Source of the DNA: Myxococcales bacterium
Lineage (GTDB): Bacteria; Myxococcota_A; Polyangia; Palsa-1104; JAEUJZ01
Length of the DNA: 64,000 nucleotides
Direction: 5' to 3'
Assembly: GCA_016794505.1 (NCBI GenBank)
Contig: JAEUJZ010000117.1
Coordinates: 1-64,000 of the forward strand
A model generated the notes under the pieces. It did no database searches. It was not told the origin of the DNA and saw nothing but the letters and a program-made list of their open reading frames with translations. Below, in pieces: positions 8,216 to 17,117 of this stretch. The first letter of the stretch is position 1. The number at the start of each line of letters is the position of its first letter. The translations under genes were made by a program, and so were the position numbers.

Positions 8216-9139
8216 TTACGCCGTCGTGGGCAGGCGTTCGAGGATGCGCTGGCAGACCAGATCGGGAGCTTCCAGCATCGGCACGTGTCCTTTGCCAGAG
8301 AGCACTTCCAAGGTCCAGTCCGGGCGCCGCGCGTGGACCCACTGCGCAGCCGACAGCGGCACGATGCGATCGCGCTCGCCGTGCAGGATGTGCGTCGGCA
8401 CGCGCAGATCCGCGAGGGCGCCGAAGTATGCCCCCGCCCGCAGCGCGGCCCACAGGCACGAGCGCACCGCCTGCACAAACGCCGGGATCGCCCAGGGCAG
8501 CGTGGCGCGCTCGCTGGCCAGCTCGCGGTGGGCCTGCTTGACCGCGGCGTCGATGCAGGAGGGATCGACAGCGATCAGCGAGAGCAGCCACTCGACCACG
8601 CCGGTTGGGCCGAGCTTTTTTAAGCGGCGCCGGTACAGCCACGGTCCCAGAAGCGGCAGGCCCGGCAAGAGCATGCGCGCGGTGTCGCGATCCATCGGCG
8701 TAAACGGCGGCTGCGGGATCAGCGGACTTAGCAAAAGCAGCGACGACACCAAGTCTGGCCGCGCCGCCGCCACGCGCAGCGCGATCAGCCCGCCCATCGA
8801 GTTGCCGACCAAGACCACGGGCCCGCGGGCCTCTTTCTGCACCAGCGCGGTGACTAGCTCGACCTGTCGCTCGATCGTCGATGTGCCCAGCCAAGGCGTG
8901 CGGCCATGCCCCGACAGATCGACGGCCATGCTGCGAGCGCGCCCGCGCAGGCGCGGACCCAGGGCGAGCCAGTTGACGTGCGCACCGCCCAGACCATGGA
9001 TCAGGACCACCTGCGTGGGCTCGTCGCGCGCTGCTTCGTCTGCAAAGTCCGCGACAAACACTGGCTGCGCAAAGCCGGGAAGCGCAACGCGACGCCCGAT
9101 AAAGGACGAAAGTGTCTGCATGCCGGCATTGAAACACAC
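8216..9139 (-). CDS. Alpha/beta hydrolase
   Basis: A 307-residue soluble hydrolase. The oxyanion region is LIHGLGG, the nucleophile elbow VGNSMGG (Ser about 114), the acid in HGERDRIVPL (Asp about 257) and the histidine in GKGHVPMLE (about 285), giving a complete catalytic triad. The cap between residues 145 and 235 is helical. Resemblance is to the broad esterase / C-C hydrolase group, so the substrate is open. The frame starts at GTG 9139 (GAGG five bases upstream), with ATG 9121 as an alternative. It is monocistronic and divergent from the kinase gene 50 bp away. Confidence 0.88.
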   Translation of the reverse strand: MCFNAGMQTLSSFIGRRVALPGFAQPVFVADFADEAARDEPTQVVLIHGLGGAHVNWLALGPRLRGRARSMAVDLSGHGRTPWLGTSTIERQVELVTALVQKEARGPVVLVGNSMGGLIALRVAAARPDLVSSLLLLSPLIPQPPFTPMDRDTARMLLPGLPLLGPWLYRRRLKKLGPTGVVEWLLSLIAVDPSCIDAAVKQAHRELASERATLPWAIPAFVQAVRSCLWAALRAGAYFGALADLRVPTHILHGERDRIVPLSAAQWVHARRPDWTLEVLSGKGHVPMLEAPDLVCQRILERLPTTA

Positions 9140-9189
9140 AGAGACCTCGGACTCGGCTGGGATGTCGTAAGCTCGTTGATGTTCGTCCC

Positions 9190-10770
9190 ATGCCGCCGCC
9201 TCCGTCCGACGATCGTCCGTTCGCGCCCCCGCAGCCGGCGTCGCTTTCGCCGAGCCCTGCGCCTGCGCCTGCCGCCGATCCCGCCCTGGCCGAGACGCGA
9301 CCGCACGCCGACCGCGCCCAAGCGCCGGACCGCCCCGTCGACCCGCTTATCGGTCAGTGCGTGCGCGCGTATCGCATCGTGCGCGAGCTTGGCCGCGGCG
9401 GCATGGGCGTTGTCTACGCCGCCGAGCACGTCGACATCGGCCAGCGCGCGGCGGTAAAGACCTTGAACCTGCAGCGCCTGGGGCCAAGCGGCAGCGACCC
9501 GGCGATTGCCCAGCGCTTTCTGACCGAGGCCAAGGCCCTGGCCATTGCGCGACATCCCGGCCTGGTGCAGCTCTTTGACTATGGCCAGCTTCCCGACGGC
9601 ACGCTGTTTCTGCTGATGGAGTATCTAGAGGGCGAGTCGCTGGCCGATCGACGCGAACGACAGCGACGGCAGGCTGCGGATTCGGCACCGTGTCAAGCCA
9701 TGGCTCCGGTCGAGGCGGTGCGCATTGGCCGACAGCTCGCAGACGCCCTGGGGGTCGCGCACGAAAAGGGAATCTTTCATCGCGATCTCAAGCCCTCGAA
9801 CGTGTTTCTGGTGGCCGACAGCGAAGCGCCAGCCGGCGAGCGCGTGAAGATCCTCGACTTTGGCTTGGCGCGCATTGCCCAGACAGCCGATGCGCCGGCA
9901 GACGGAGCGCCAGCCAGCCCCGCCCGCACATCGACCAGCGTCATCATGGGCACGCCCCTCTATATGGCGCCCGAGCAGTGCCGGGGCCTTGCGCACGCCG
10001 ATGGGCGGGCCGATGTGTATTCGCTGGGCGTGCTCTTGTATGAGCTTCTCGCCGGCACGCCGCCGTTTACAGGGAACACCACGGGCGAGCTGATCGCGAT
10101 GCATATCTATCAGCAGCCAGTGCCGCTTTCGCGACGAGCCCCTGGCGTGCCACGCGATCTTTCCGCTCTGGTCATGCGCATGCTGCGCAAGGATCCCGAG
10201 CAGCGCCCGTTGATTTCCGAGGTCGGCCGAGTGCTGCGCGCCATCGAGGCCAGCGGCCTTGCGGCTCCGGCGCGACGTCCGCTGCTTGCCGTTCTTTCGC
10301 TGGTCGTGACGCTGTCCCTGGTCGCGGGCGGCCTGATGTGGTGGCGGCGCACGCCGATGCCAGCGGTCGTCCCATCGCTTCCGGCGCCGGTAAAAGACCT
10401 GCCGAGCGTCCGCGACATGGCGGGCGCTGGATCCGTCGAGCCCTCGCCGCTCGTCGACGCACGCGGCAATCCCGACGCCGCGGCGCCGATTCTGGAAAAG
10501 CCGGCTGCGCTGCCCTCTTGGACCGCACCGGCCAGCGCGACGATTCCAGGCAAGGGTTCGGCCGCCAAAGAGCGCCCGCTGCGACCCCGCGCAAGCACAG
10601 GTCCTGCGGCTGCCCACGTCGGCACGCCGGCTGCAAAGCCAAGCGCTATGCCTGCCGCAGCGGTCTTGCCCGCCCCACCGGCCCAAACGCCCCCCCCACG
10701 CAGCGGGAGCCCGTCGCCCAGCCCGGCGGCCTCGCCCGACGAGGACGTGCATGTCCCAGCGCTGCGCTGA
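9190..10770 (+). CDS. Membrane-anchored Ser/Thr protein kinase (Hanks type)
   Basis: A 526-residue kinase. A Pro-rich N-terminus (1-55) leads into a full kinase domain: GRGGMGVVYA glycine loop (about 68), AAVKTL lysine, HRDLKPSN catalytic loop (about 197), DFGLA (about 224) and GTPLYMAPEQC activation end. A single transmembrane helix at 365-386 is followed by a Pro/Ala/Ser-rich extracytoplasmic tail with no recognised sensor. All catalytic residues are present, so it should be active. Its end overlaps the next gene, a TPR protein, by 20 bp, and two FG-GAP lipoproteins follow, suggesting one signalling and surface operon. Confidence 0.93.
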   Translation: MPPPPSDDRPFAPPQPASLSPSPAPAPAADPALAETRPHADRAQAPDRPVDPLIGQCVRAYRIVRELGRGGMGVVYAAEHVDIGQRAAVKTLNLQRLGPSGSDPAIAQRFLTEAKALAIARHPGLVQLFDYGQLPDGTLFLLMEYLEGESLADRRERQRRQAADSAPCQAMAPVEAVRIGRQLADALGVAHEKGIFHRDLKPSNVFLVADSEAPAGERVKILDFGLARIAQTADAPADGAPASPARTSTSVIMGTPLYMAPEQCRGLAHADGRADVYSLGVLLYELLAGTPPFTGNTTGELIAMHIYQQPVPLSRRAPGVPRDLSALVMRMLRKDPEQRPLISEVGRVLRAIEASGLAAPARRPLLAVLSLVVTLSLVAGGLMWWRRTPMPAVVPSLPAPVKDLPSVRDMAGAGSVEPSPLVDARGNPDAAAPILEKPAALPSWTAPASATIPGKGSAAKERPLRPRASTGPAAAHVGTPAAKPSAMPAAAVLPAPPAQTPPPRSGSPSPSPAASPDEDVHVPALR

Positions 10771-11467
10771 GCGCACAGGCCAAGCCCGGTCGATCTCCGA
10801 ACGTCGGCGCGATGCCGGCCTGGCCTGGAGCGGCCTGTTCTGTGTCGTGGTGGGGCTGCTGCTCGCGCCCCCCGCGGCTGGACAAGGCGCCGAACCCCAG
10901 GCCGCGCCGCCGAGTCCCGCGACCACAGCAGCGACGGCGCCACCGACGCCGGCTCAGCTTCCCCTAAAAGAGCTGACCGAGCAGGGCATTCGCCAGTTTC
11001 AGCACGGCGAGTTCGACGCGGCCATCGAGTCCTTTTCGGCGGCCCACGTGGTGAGCCCGAACCCGATGTTCCTGTTCAACATCGCGCAGGCCCATCGCAA
11101 GGCGGGTCGTCCGCGCGAGGCGCTGACGCATTATCAGCTCTTTTTACGTAAATCACCCGATTCGCCGCTACGCCCCGAGACCGAGGCCTATATCGCGCTG
11201 GTGGAAGCCCAGCTACAGGCCAAGCAGCACGCGGCACAGACCGTGCAAAGTCCAGCCGGTCATGAGCGCACAGCCGCCGAGCCACCGACCCCCGCCCCGG
11301 CCCCAGGTAAGAACGACGCCCCCACTCGCCCGGTGTACAAGCGCGCTTGGTTTTATGGCGTGCTGGCCGGATCCGCCGTCGCCGTGGGGCTCGCCGTCGG
11401 TCTGGGCGTGTACTTCGGCACGCGGCCGCCGTCGACCACCTTGGGCATCGTCGATCCGGTCTTCTAG
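10751..11467 (+). CDS. TPR protein with N-terminal signal and C-terminal membrane helix
   Basis: A 238-residue protein with an N-terminal hydrophobic segment (LFCVVVGLLLAPPAAG) ending in a signal-peptidase-like site. Two or three TPR helices cover residues 75-150 (FQHGEFDAAIESF, FNIAQAHRKAGRPREAL), followed by a Pro/Ala linker and a C-terminal hydrophobic helix near 200-220 ending FGTRPP. The same plan appears in a second gene in this window at 37029-37844. It overlaps the kinase gene by 20 bp in another frame. A scaffold at the envelope for the kinase is a reasonable inference. Confidence 0.75.
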   Translation: MSQRCAERTGQARSISERRRDAGLAWSGLFCVVVGLLLAPPAAGQGAEPQAAPPSPATTAATAPPTPAQLPLKELTEQGIRQFQHGEFDAAIESFSAAHVVSPNPMFLFNIAQAHRKAGRPREALTHYQLFLRKSPDSPLRPETEAYIALVEAQLQAKQHAAQTVQSPAGHERTAAEPPTPAPAPGKNDAPTRPVYKRAWFYGVLAGSAVAVGLAVGLGVYFGTRPPSTTLGIVDPVF

Positions 11468-11522
11468 CGACGTACGCAACCAAGCCCGCAGTCGGGCGCG
11501 AATGTCCCGTCGGAGCCTCGCC

Positions 11523-12761
11523 ATGAACCCGCAAACCAGCCCTCGCAATCCAGCGCACCTGCCCGTCGCAGGTGGGCCGACCTGGCGACTGCCTGCTCGC
11601 CTGGGGCCCCTGATTCTGGCCCTGCTGGGCGCGCTTTTTTCAGGCTGCGGCGCCAGCTATGCCGGAGACGGAACGCCGGATCTGGGCACCCTGCTGCGGC
11701 CGGACTGGGAACAGGATCTGCCGACGGGAGCAGGGCCAAGCGCGCTGGCTGTGCTCGATGCGAACGGTGATGGCCGCCTGGATGTGGCCGTGGCCAACGG
11801 AGTCGACGGCACGGTCCGCCTGTACCTGCAGAACGATGGCCGCCTGCTCGCGGGAGCCGATTATTCCGTGGGGCGCGGGCCGGCCGCGCTGGTCGCCCTG
11901 CACCTCGACGACGACAACCGGCTGGATCTTGTGGTCGCCAATGCCGCCGACAGCACGCTGTCGACGCTTTTGACCAAGGGCCAGCCCATGGCCGGCTTTG
12001 CCCCCGGTCCCCTGCTGCCCATCGAGGACAACCCCAGCACCTTGGCCGTAGGCGATCTCACCGGGGATGGTATCGACGATGTGCTGGTGGGCTGTGCCGG
12101 ATCCGAATCGGTCGTTGCGCTGGAAAACAAGCGGCAAGCCGGTACCCTTACCAAGCTGTCAACGCTTTCGCGCCTGTCGTCGGTGCGAGCGCTGGCGCTT
12201 GTGCCGCTCGATGCCGGCCAGCCCAAGCGCTTGGATCTGGCCGTGGCCCGCGCCGATCGCGAAGAGATCGCCCTGTTCCAAAACGACGGCCGCGGTGCCT
12301 TTGCCCAAAGCCCGATGACGCTGCGCCTGCCTGCGGGCAGTACCCCGGTGGCGCTGGTCGCTGGCAACCTGGATGACGATGCGCAAGCGCGCAGCGATCT
12401 AGCGATCTTGGATCATGGAAACGGCGACGTACACATCGCGCAGTCGCTTGGCCCGGTGCAGTTCCGCTTGGCCAGCTATCACGTCGGCGAAAAACCAGCC
12501 GCGCTGGCCCTGGGACAGCTCGACAGCGACGCGCGGCCCGAGCTTGCCCTCACCGACCCAAGCGGCGAGCGCGTGGGCACGCTGCTCGGCAGCAGCGACG
12601 CAGCCGGCAGTCCCCTGCCCATCGGTTACTACGCGGCGCCCGGCTTGCCAGCGGCACTGGCCATCGCCGATATCGACGGAGACAGCCTGGGCGAGCTCTT
12701 GGTGCTGTGCCGAGCCGCCGGGCTGCTGCGCGTCCTTTCGCCACAGAGGTCCCTGCGATGA
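11523..12761 (+). CDS. FG-GAP/VCBS repeat lipoprotein
   Basis: A 412-residue predicted lipoprotein. The start at ATG 11523 is chosen because GGAG lies seven bases upstream; the frame is open much further 5' but without such a signal. A hydrophobic N-terminus ends in LFSGC (lipobox-like, Cys at about 42). The body has six or more repeats of the DxNxDGxxD type (DANGDGRLDVAVAN, LTGDGIDDVLVG, DIDGDSLGELLV), the calcium-binding blades of FG-GAP beta-propellers. It is probably displayed on the outer membrane. Its stop overlaps the next start (ATGA), and the next gene is of the same type. Confidence 0.8.
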   Translation: MNPQTSPRNPAHLPVAGGPTWRLPARLGPLILALLGALFSGCGASYAGDGTPDLGTLLRPDWEQDLPTGAGPSALAVLDANGDGRLDVAVANGVDGTVRLYLQNDGRLLAGADYSVGRGPAALVALHLDDDNRLDLVVANAADSTLSTLLTKGQPMAGFAPGPLLPIEDNPSTLAVGDLTGDGIDDVLVGCAGSESVVALENKRQAGTLTKLSTLSRLSSVRALALVPLDAGQPKRLDLAVARADREEIALFQNDGRGAFAQSPMTLRLPAGSTPVALVAGNLDDDAQARSDLAILDHGNGDVHIAQSLGPVQFRLASYHVGEKPAALALGQLDSDARPELALTDPSGERVGTLLGSSDAAGSPLPIGYYAAPGLPAALAIADIDGDSLGELLVLCRAAGLLRVLSPQRSLR

Positions 12762-14587
12762 GCCGCACGCGACGGACCCCGCGACCCGCTCTTAGTCTGC
12801 GACGCAAGGGCCCGCACGCAGCCATGATGCTGGGGCTGCTTTCGGCCTGCAGCGATCCGCGCCCGCTGGTGCTGATCGATGTCGGCCCCCTGCCCGCCCA
12901 GCCGGCGCGCCTGCGCGTGTCCTTAAGCTATGACGGTCAGCCCGCTCGCGTGCCGTCGCCGATCTTGTTTGATCTACGCGCGCATCATGCCGGAGACACC
13001 GCCAGCTTTGGCGTCCACCTGCCGCTTGGCACCAACGGCGACTTGGTCGTCGGAGCCGGTGTTCTCGACGAGGCTGGCTGCCTGGCGGGCTTGGGCACGG
13101 CGACGTCGACCCCGATTGCCGCTCAGCCTCGGGTGTCGCTTGCGCTGCAGGCGCCGCCCAGCGACGTCCCCAGCGAGGCCCGCTGCAGCGATCCCGAAAA
13201 GACCCCGCTGCTCTTGCGCGTCACGCCCCGCGTGCTGGCCAGCCGCGGCGACGATACCCGCCTGCACTTGTTCGGCTGGGGCTTTGTGCCCTCGGGCAGC
13301 GACTGCCCCATCGTCACCATCGACGGCAACACCGCGCCCAATGTGCTGTGCCCCTCGTTTGCCGAGCTAAGCGTCGATCCGCCGCCGGGCGTCGGGCGCG
13401 TTGGGCGCGTCCCGGTGCGCGTCCTCAACCGCACCAACGGGCGGGCCAGCACGCGTCGCGATCTGTTTGCTTATTTCGCCAAGGACATCGTGCTGACGCC
13501 GGCTGCGGCCGGACCGGTGATGCTGAGCAGTGCCATCTCGGGCGTGACCGCTGCGGACCTGAACAGCGACGGACGAGCCGATGTCGTGGTGGTGCATCGC
13601 GCGGCCAGCCGCATTTCCGTGCTGCTACACGACGGCAGCGGCGATGCCAGCGATGCCTTTCCCGCCGCGCTGCAGGCCAGCATTTCCGTCGGTGTGCGCC
13701 CGAGTAGCGCCGCCGTGGGCGACCTATCCGGGGATGGCCTGGCCGACCTTGTGATCAGCAACTCGGGCGATGGCACCCTCAGCGTGGTGCAGCAGCAGGC
13801 AGCGGGCCCACTCGCGCCGTTTGCCGTCGCTCGGCACAGCCGGATCTACGCCAACTTGGAACCGGATGCCCTGGCGCTTTTGCATGCCAATCGCGACGGT
13901 CGCTTGGATCTCGCCGTGGCCAACCGACTAAGCGGCGACATCAGCGTGTTTGAAAACGATGGCAGCGGCAGCTTTGCTCGCAGCCTGCAGCGCGACTACG
14001 ACGTCGGACGCGGGCCCACCAGCCTCGTGGCAGCGGACTTCACGGGGGACGGGCAGACCGATCTTTTGTGCAGCGACGGCAGCCGCGAGACCTTGAGCCT
14101 GCTTGCACACAGCGGCGAGCGCGAGTTTTCGCGACAGGCACTGCCCGCCCCCGCCGGGGCTCGCGCCGTGCAGATCGCCGTTGCCGACGTCGACGGAGAC
14201 GGACGCGCTGATGTGCTGCGCCTGATGCCGAGCGGCAGCATTGAGCTTTGGCGAAGCGGCGAAGCCGGCGCGCTCGACAGCAGCGAGGTCTTTCGTGCGC
14301 CCGCCGATCTAGCCGCCTTTGCCGTCGTCGATCTCGACCTCGATGAGCGGCCGGATGTGCTGGCGCTCAGCACCAGTCAGGCCAGCGTCTATGTGCTGCG
14401 CAACCGCAGCCGATACGGCACCGGCAGCGGCCTGTTTCAGCTCGCAGCGACGCTGCCGGCCGGTCCGACTGGCTCGGCGCCATCGGCCTTGGCGGTGGCT
14501 GACTTCGATGGCGACGGCTTGCCCGACGTCACCGTGGCGCGCAGCGGCGACAACAGCCTGACGTTCTTCAACAACCGCTCGCAGTAA
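12758..14587 (+). CDS. FG-GAP repeat lipoprotein with IPT/TIG-like domain
   Basis: A 609-residue predicted lipoprotein; start at ATG 12758 because it overlaps the upstream stop. A signal ends in LLSAC. Residues 150-250 look like an IPT/TIG immunoglobulin-like domain (LRVTPRVLASRGDDTRLHLF, then VPVRVLNRTNGRAS). The rest is FG-GAP repeats with Ca-binding loops (LNSDGRADVVVV, LSGDGLADLVIS, FTGDGQTDLLCS, VDGDGRADVLRL, FDGDGLPDVTVA), enough for a seven-bladed propeller. It is the last gene of the kinase-TPR-lipoprotein run. The two adjacent FG-GAP proteins suggest duplication. Confidence 0.8.
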   Translation: MSRTRRTPRPALSLRRKGPHAAMMLGLLSACSDPRPLVLIDVGPLPAQPARLRVSLSYDGQPARVPSPILFDLRAHHAGDTASFGVHLPLGTNGDLVVGAGVLDEAGCLAGLGTATSTPIAAQPRVSLALQAPPSDVPSEARCSDPEKTPLLLRVTPRVLASRGDDTRLHLFGWGFVPSGSDCPIVTIDGNTAPNVLCPSFAELSVDPPPGVGRVGRVPVRVLNRTNGRASTRRDLFAYFAKDIVLTPAAAGPVMLSSAISGVTAADLNSDGRADVVVVHRAASRISVLLHDGSGDASDAFPAALQASISVGVRPSSAAVGDLSGDGLADLVISNSGDGTLSVVQQQAAGPLAPFAVARHSRIYANLEPDALALLHANRDGRLDLAVANRLSGDISVFENDGSGSFARSLQRDYDVGRGPTSLVAADFTGDGQTDLLCSDGSRETLSLLAHSGEREFSRQALPAPAGARAVQIAVADVDGDGRADVLRLMPSGSIELWRSGEAGALDSSEVFRAPADLAAFAVVDLDLDERPDVLALSTSQASVYVLRNRSRYGTGSGLFQLAATLPAGPTGSAPSALAVADFDGDGLPDVTVARSGDNSLTFFNNRSQ

Positions 14588-14703
14588 CCGACGCAGCCGA
14601 CGACGTCCTGGCCGCGCACGTCCAGCTGGACACCGCCTGTGGCCGAAAGCAACCACCGCCCATTCCCGCCTCCGCCTGCCTGGCCAAGAGGCGTCCGAAA
14701 AAT

Positions 14704-16008
14704 CTAGCTCCGAGTCAGCCCGGCGGCCTGGACGACCTGGCTCCAGCGATAGACGACGATGCGATAGTTACACTGGTCTGCCACCGCGATATATCCCTCG
14801 TTTTCTTTTCCATCATAATAAGTAGCCACAGAGTCCGGTGAACACAAATATCCCGGTGAATTATATTCTGCTGGATTCAGCTCGTGTTTGCGAATCAATT
14901 TCTTATACGCTTGATTCTCAAGGCTAATCACTGGGGTATGTCCGAAGAATCCGACATAGCCGCTGCGGCCACGGCCGGCGCGGTCGAGCTCGGCGAGGTC
15001 ATCGAGATCGCGGTTGAAGACGGCCGGGTTGGTGATGTCGAAGACATGGACGTGCCCGGCGAATTCGTCGACGGCAAACAGATAATCGCGCATCAGGCTT
15101 AGCCCTTCCGGTGACCCCGAAAAGATCGCCCAGCTTCCGCTGAACACGCGCTTCCCGGAAATCGCGTTGTCCTTGGGATCCAGCCGTGCGCCAATTGTTT
15201 TGTTTAAGAAATGACCGGTTTTTAGGTCAAATAAATGAACGACATAATCAAATTCGCTAGCGACATAAAGAGTCTGCCGGCCCTCGTCGAGGGCGATGCC
15301 TTCGGCGTTCTTCAAAAAAGGCTCGCGGGCTGCCCGCTGAATGGGGAACTGCCATGCGGGCTCGCGCTGGCCCGTAGAGCGGTATTTCCGCACCTCGTTG
15401 AGCTCGGCGTCGACGGTATAGATGTTCGATTCGGCGTCGATGGCAATGCCGCCCAGCTTCTTATACGCGTCGCCGCCCAGCGGATCGCGCGGCAACAGCG
15501 TGTATTCCGTCGGGTCGAGCGCCGCTTTGTCCTTCGGTGCAAAGGCGTACGCGCGGCCGAGCTTTTCATCGGTGACGAGCACGGTTCCGTCGGGAGCAAC
15601 CGCCAGATCGACTAGCTCGCCCTGGGGCAGGGTCTCGGCAGAGCCCACGCGCGCACGCTGCGTGCCGGTCTTTACATCCCAGATCTGAAGGCGACGGTTC
15701 TGCGCATCGGTTGCCCAAAGACGACCGCGGCGATCGAAGGCAAGACCGTCGGGATCGACGATGTCTTCGGGACCGTTTCCTGGCTTGCCACTGCCGAGCA
15801 CACGATAGGGCTCGACCGCGAGCCGGTAGCGCTCGCGCTGCGGATCTAGCTCGGGGCTCTTTACGGGGCCGGGCTGAAACGGTGGATACGCACGCGGGCC
15901 GGACGGGGTGGCCTGGCCCGGCACGCGCGCCGCATCGGATGGCAAGAGCGCCGCGGCCAGCGAGGCGAGCAGCGAAGCGAAGCGCGAGACAAGACCCACG
16001 CGCAGCAT
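14704..16008 (-). CDS. Exported NHL-repeat beta-propeller protein
   Basis: A 434-residue protein with an N-terminal signal-like helix (SLLASLAAALLPSDA). NHL/SMP-like blades run through the body (DPDGLAFDRRGRLWATDAQN, DLAVAPDGTVLVTD, GGIAIDAESNIYTVDAELNE, EGIALDEGRQTLYVASEF, EGLSLMRDYLFAVDEF). The start overlaps the radical SAM gene stop (ATGA), so the two are co-translated. Function unknown; NHL propellers bind ligands or act as lyases. Two stretches near 14800-14960 and 15200-15260 are much more AT-rich than the neighbours, with rare codons. Confidence 0.75.
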   Translation of the reverse strand: MLRVGLVSRFASLLASLAAALLPSDAARVPGQATPSGPRAYPPFQPGPVKSPELDPQRERYRLAVEPYRVLGSGKPGNGPEDIVDPDGLAFDRRGRLWATDAQNRRLQIWDVKTGTQRARVGSAETLPQGELVDLAVAPDGTVLVTDEKLGRAYAFAPKDKAALDPTEYTLLPRDPLGGDAYKKLGGIAIDAESNIYTVDAELNEVRKYRSTGQREPAWQFPIQRAAREPFLKNAEGIALDEGRQTLYVASEFDYVVHLFDLKTGHFLNKTIGARLDPKDNAISGKRVFSGSWAIFSGSPEGLSLMRDYLFAVDEFAGHVHVFDITNPAVFNRDLDDLAELDRAGRGRSGYVGFFGHTPVISLENQAYKKLIRKHELNPAEYNSPGYLCSPDSVATYYDGKENEGYIAVADQCNYRIVVYRWSQVVQAAGLTRS

Positions 16009-17051
16009 CAGCTCGGCGCCCCCGAGACAAACTCGGCGCTCTCGGCACGGCCCATCATGGCGCTGATCGCGTCGAGGATCTGCTCGCGATACGAGCCGAC
16101 GCGATCGACAGAGCGGAAGCCGTCCTTGCGCAAAAGGCAGGGCTTGAACAGCCCATCGACGCCCACCCGCAGCCCATAGATGCCCTCGCCACAGCCCTGC
16201 GACACGCTGCAGCCGCTGCAGAAGTCGGTGCGCAGGCGGCCGCGACCGATGTTTTTGACCAGCACGACCGAGTCACCAAGCTGCCACGTGGTCTTGTGCC
16301 CGCCCACCGTGTCTTCTTCGCGCACGTACGTGGCGCCGCGCCCGCGCAGCTTCTGTTCGATCTGATCGGGATCGATCCACGGCCCGCGATAGAACATCGG
16401 CTCGTCGCTGAAGCGCACAAGCGCAATGACCTTGAGGTTCAGCCGCTCGCGCAGGATAAAGTCGAGCACGTCGTCGAAGTGCAGCAGGTTGTGCGGCCCC
16501 AGCGAATAGTTCACCTGGGTCTCGTAGCCGTGCCGGCGCAGGGCCGCGATGTGGTCCATGACCTTGCGCGCGTTGCGCCCGCCCAGGTCCTGACGAAAGC
16601 GTTCCTCGTCGGTGGTATGCAGGCTGGCAAAGATGGCGTCAAGCGTCGACAGCTTGGGAACGGCAAGCAGCCTTTCGGCCAGCAGGGCATTGGTGTTGAG
16701 CACGGTGCGCGTCGCCCCACGGCGCAGTCGCTGCAAGAACGGCACGATGTCGGCGCGCGAAAGCGGCTCGCCTCCGGTGAGGTTGATCTGCACCCCGCCC
16801 AGGTCGGCGTAGGCTTCGATCATGGCGTGCAGATCCTCGTCCGAAAGTGCGGGCTCAAGGACCTTAAGCTGCGGCCGCGCCCGCGGCTTTTCCAGCGCGC
16901 TGTGCCGTCGCGGATTGGCCATGCCTTCGTTGTGACAGAAAAAGCAGTCCAGGTTGCAGCGGTTGATCACCGCGACTCGAAACTTGCCGCCCATGCGATT
17001 GAATGTGGAGAAGCGTTCAAGCCGAATATCGTGGGATGCTGCTGCACTCAT
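16008..17051 (-). CDS. Radical SAM protein, MoaA-like with auxiliary cluster motif
   Basis: A 347-residue enzyme. The radical SAM cluster motif CNLDCFFC (Cys32, 36, 39) follows the RVAVINRC strand as in MoaA, with the SAM-binding LTGGEPL about 85 residues on. The C-terminal Cys set (FCSGC, QGCGEG, FKPCLL) resembles the MoaA substrate cluster, but the spacing is different and an extra Cys is present; the MoaA C-terminal GG tail is absent. It is probably not the molybdopterin enzyme itself. ATG 17051 is preferred (G-rich Shine-Dalgarno) over TTG 17084. Coupled to the NHL gene downstream, which may be its partner or target. Confidence 0.75.
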   Translation of the reverse strand: MSAAASHDIRLERFSTFNRMGGKFRVAVINRCNLDCFFCHNEGMANPRRHSALEKPRARPQLKVLEPALSDEDLHAMIEAYADLGGVQINLTGGEPLSRADIVPFLQRLRRGATRTVLNTNALLAERLLAVPKLSTLDAIFASLHTTDEERFRQDLGGRNARKVMDHIAALRRHGYETQVNYSLGPHNLLHFDDVLDFILRERLNLKVIALVRFSDEPMFYRGPWIDPDQIEQKLRGRGATYVREEDTVGGHKTTWQLGDSVVLVKNIGRGRLRTDFCSGCSVSQGCGEGIYGLRVGVDGLFKPCLLRKDGFRSVDRVGSYREQILDAISAMMGRAESAEFVSGAPS

Positions 17052-17117
17052 CTGGCCCCCCTGTGATGCATGCAACACGGCCAACCGCGTGCGAAGTGCG
17101 AAGACAGCTTCAGGCTA

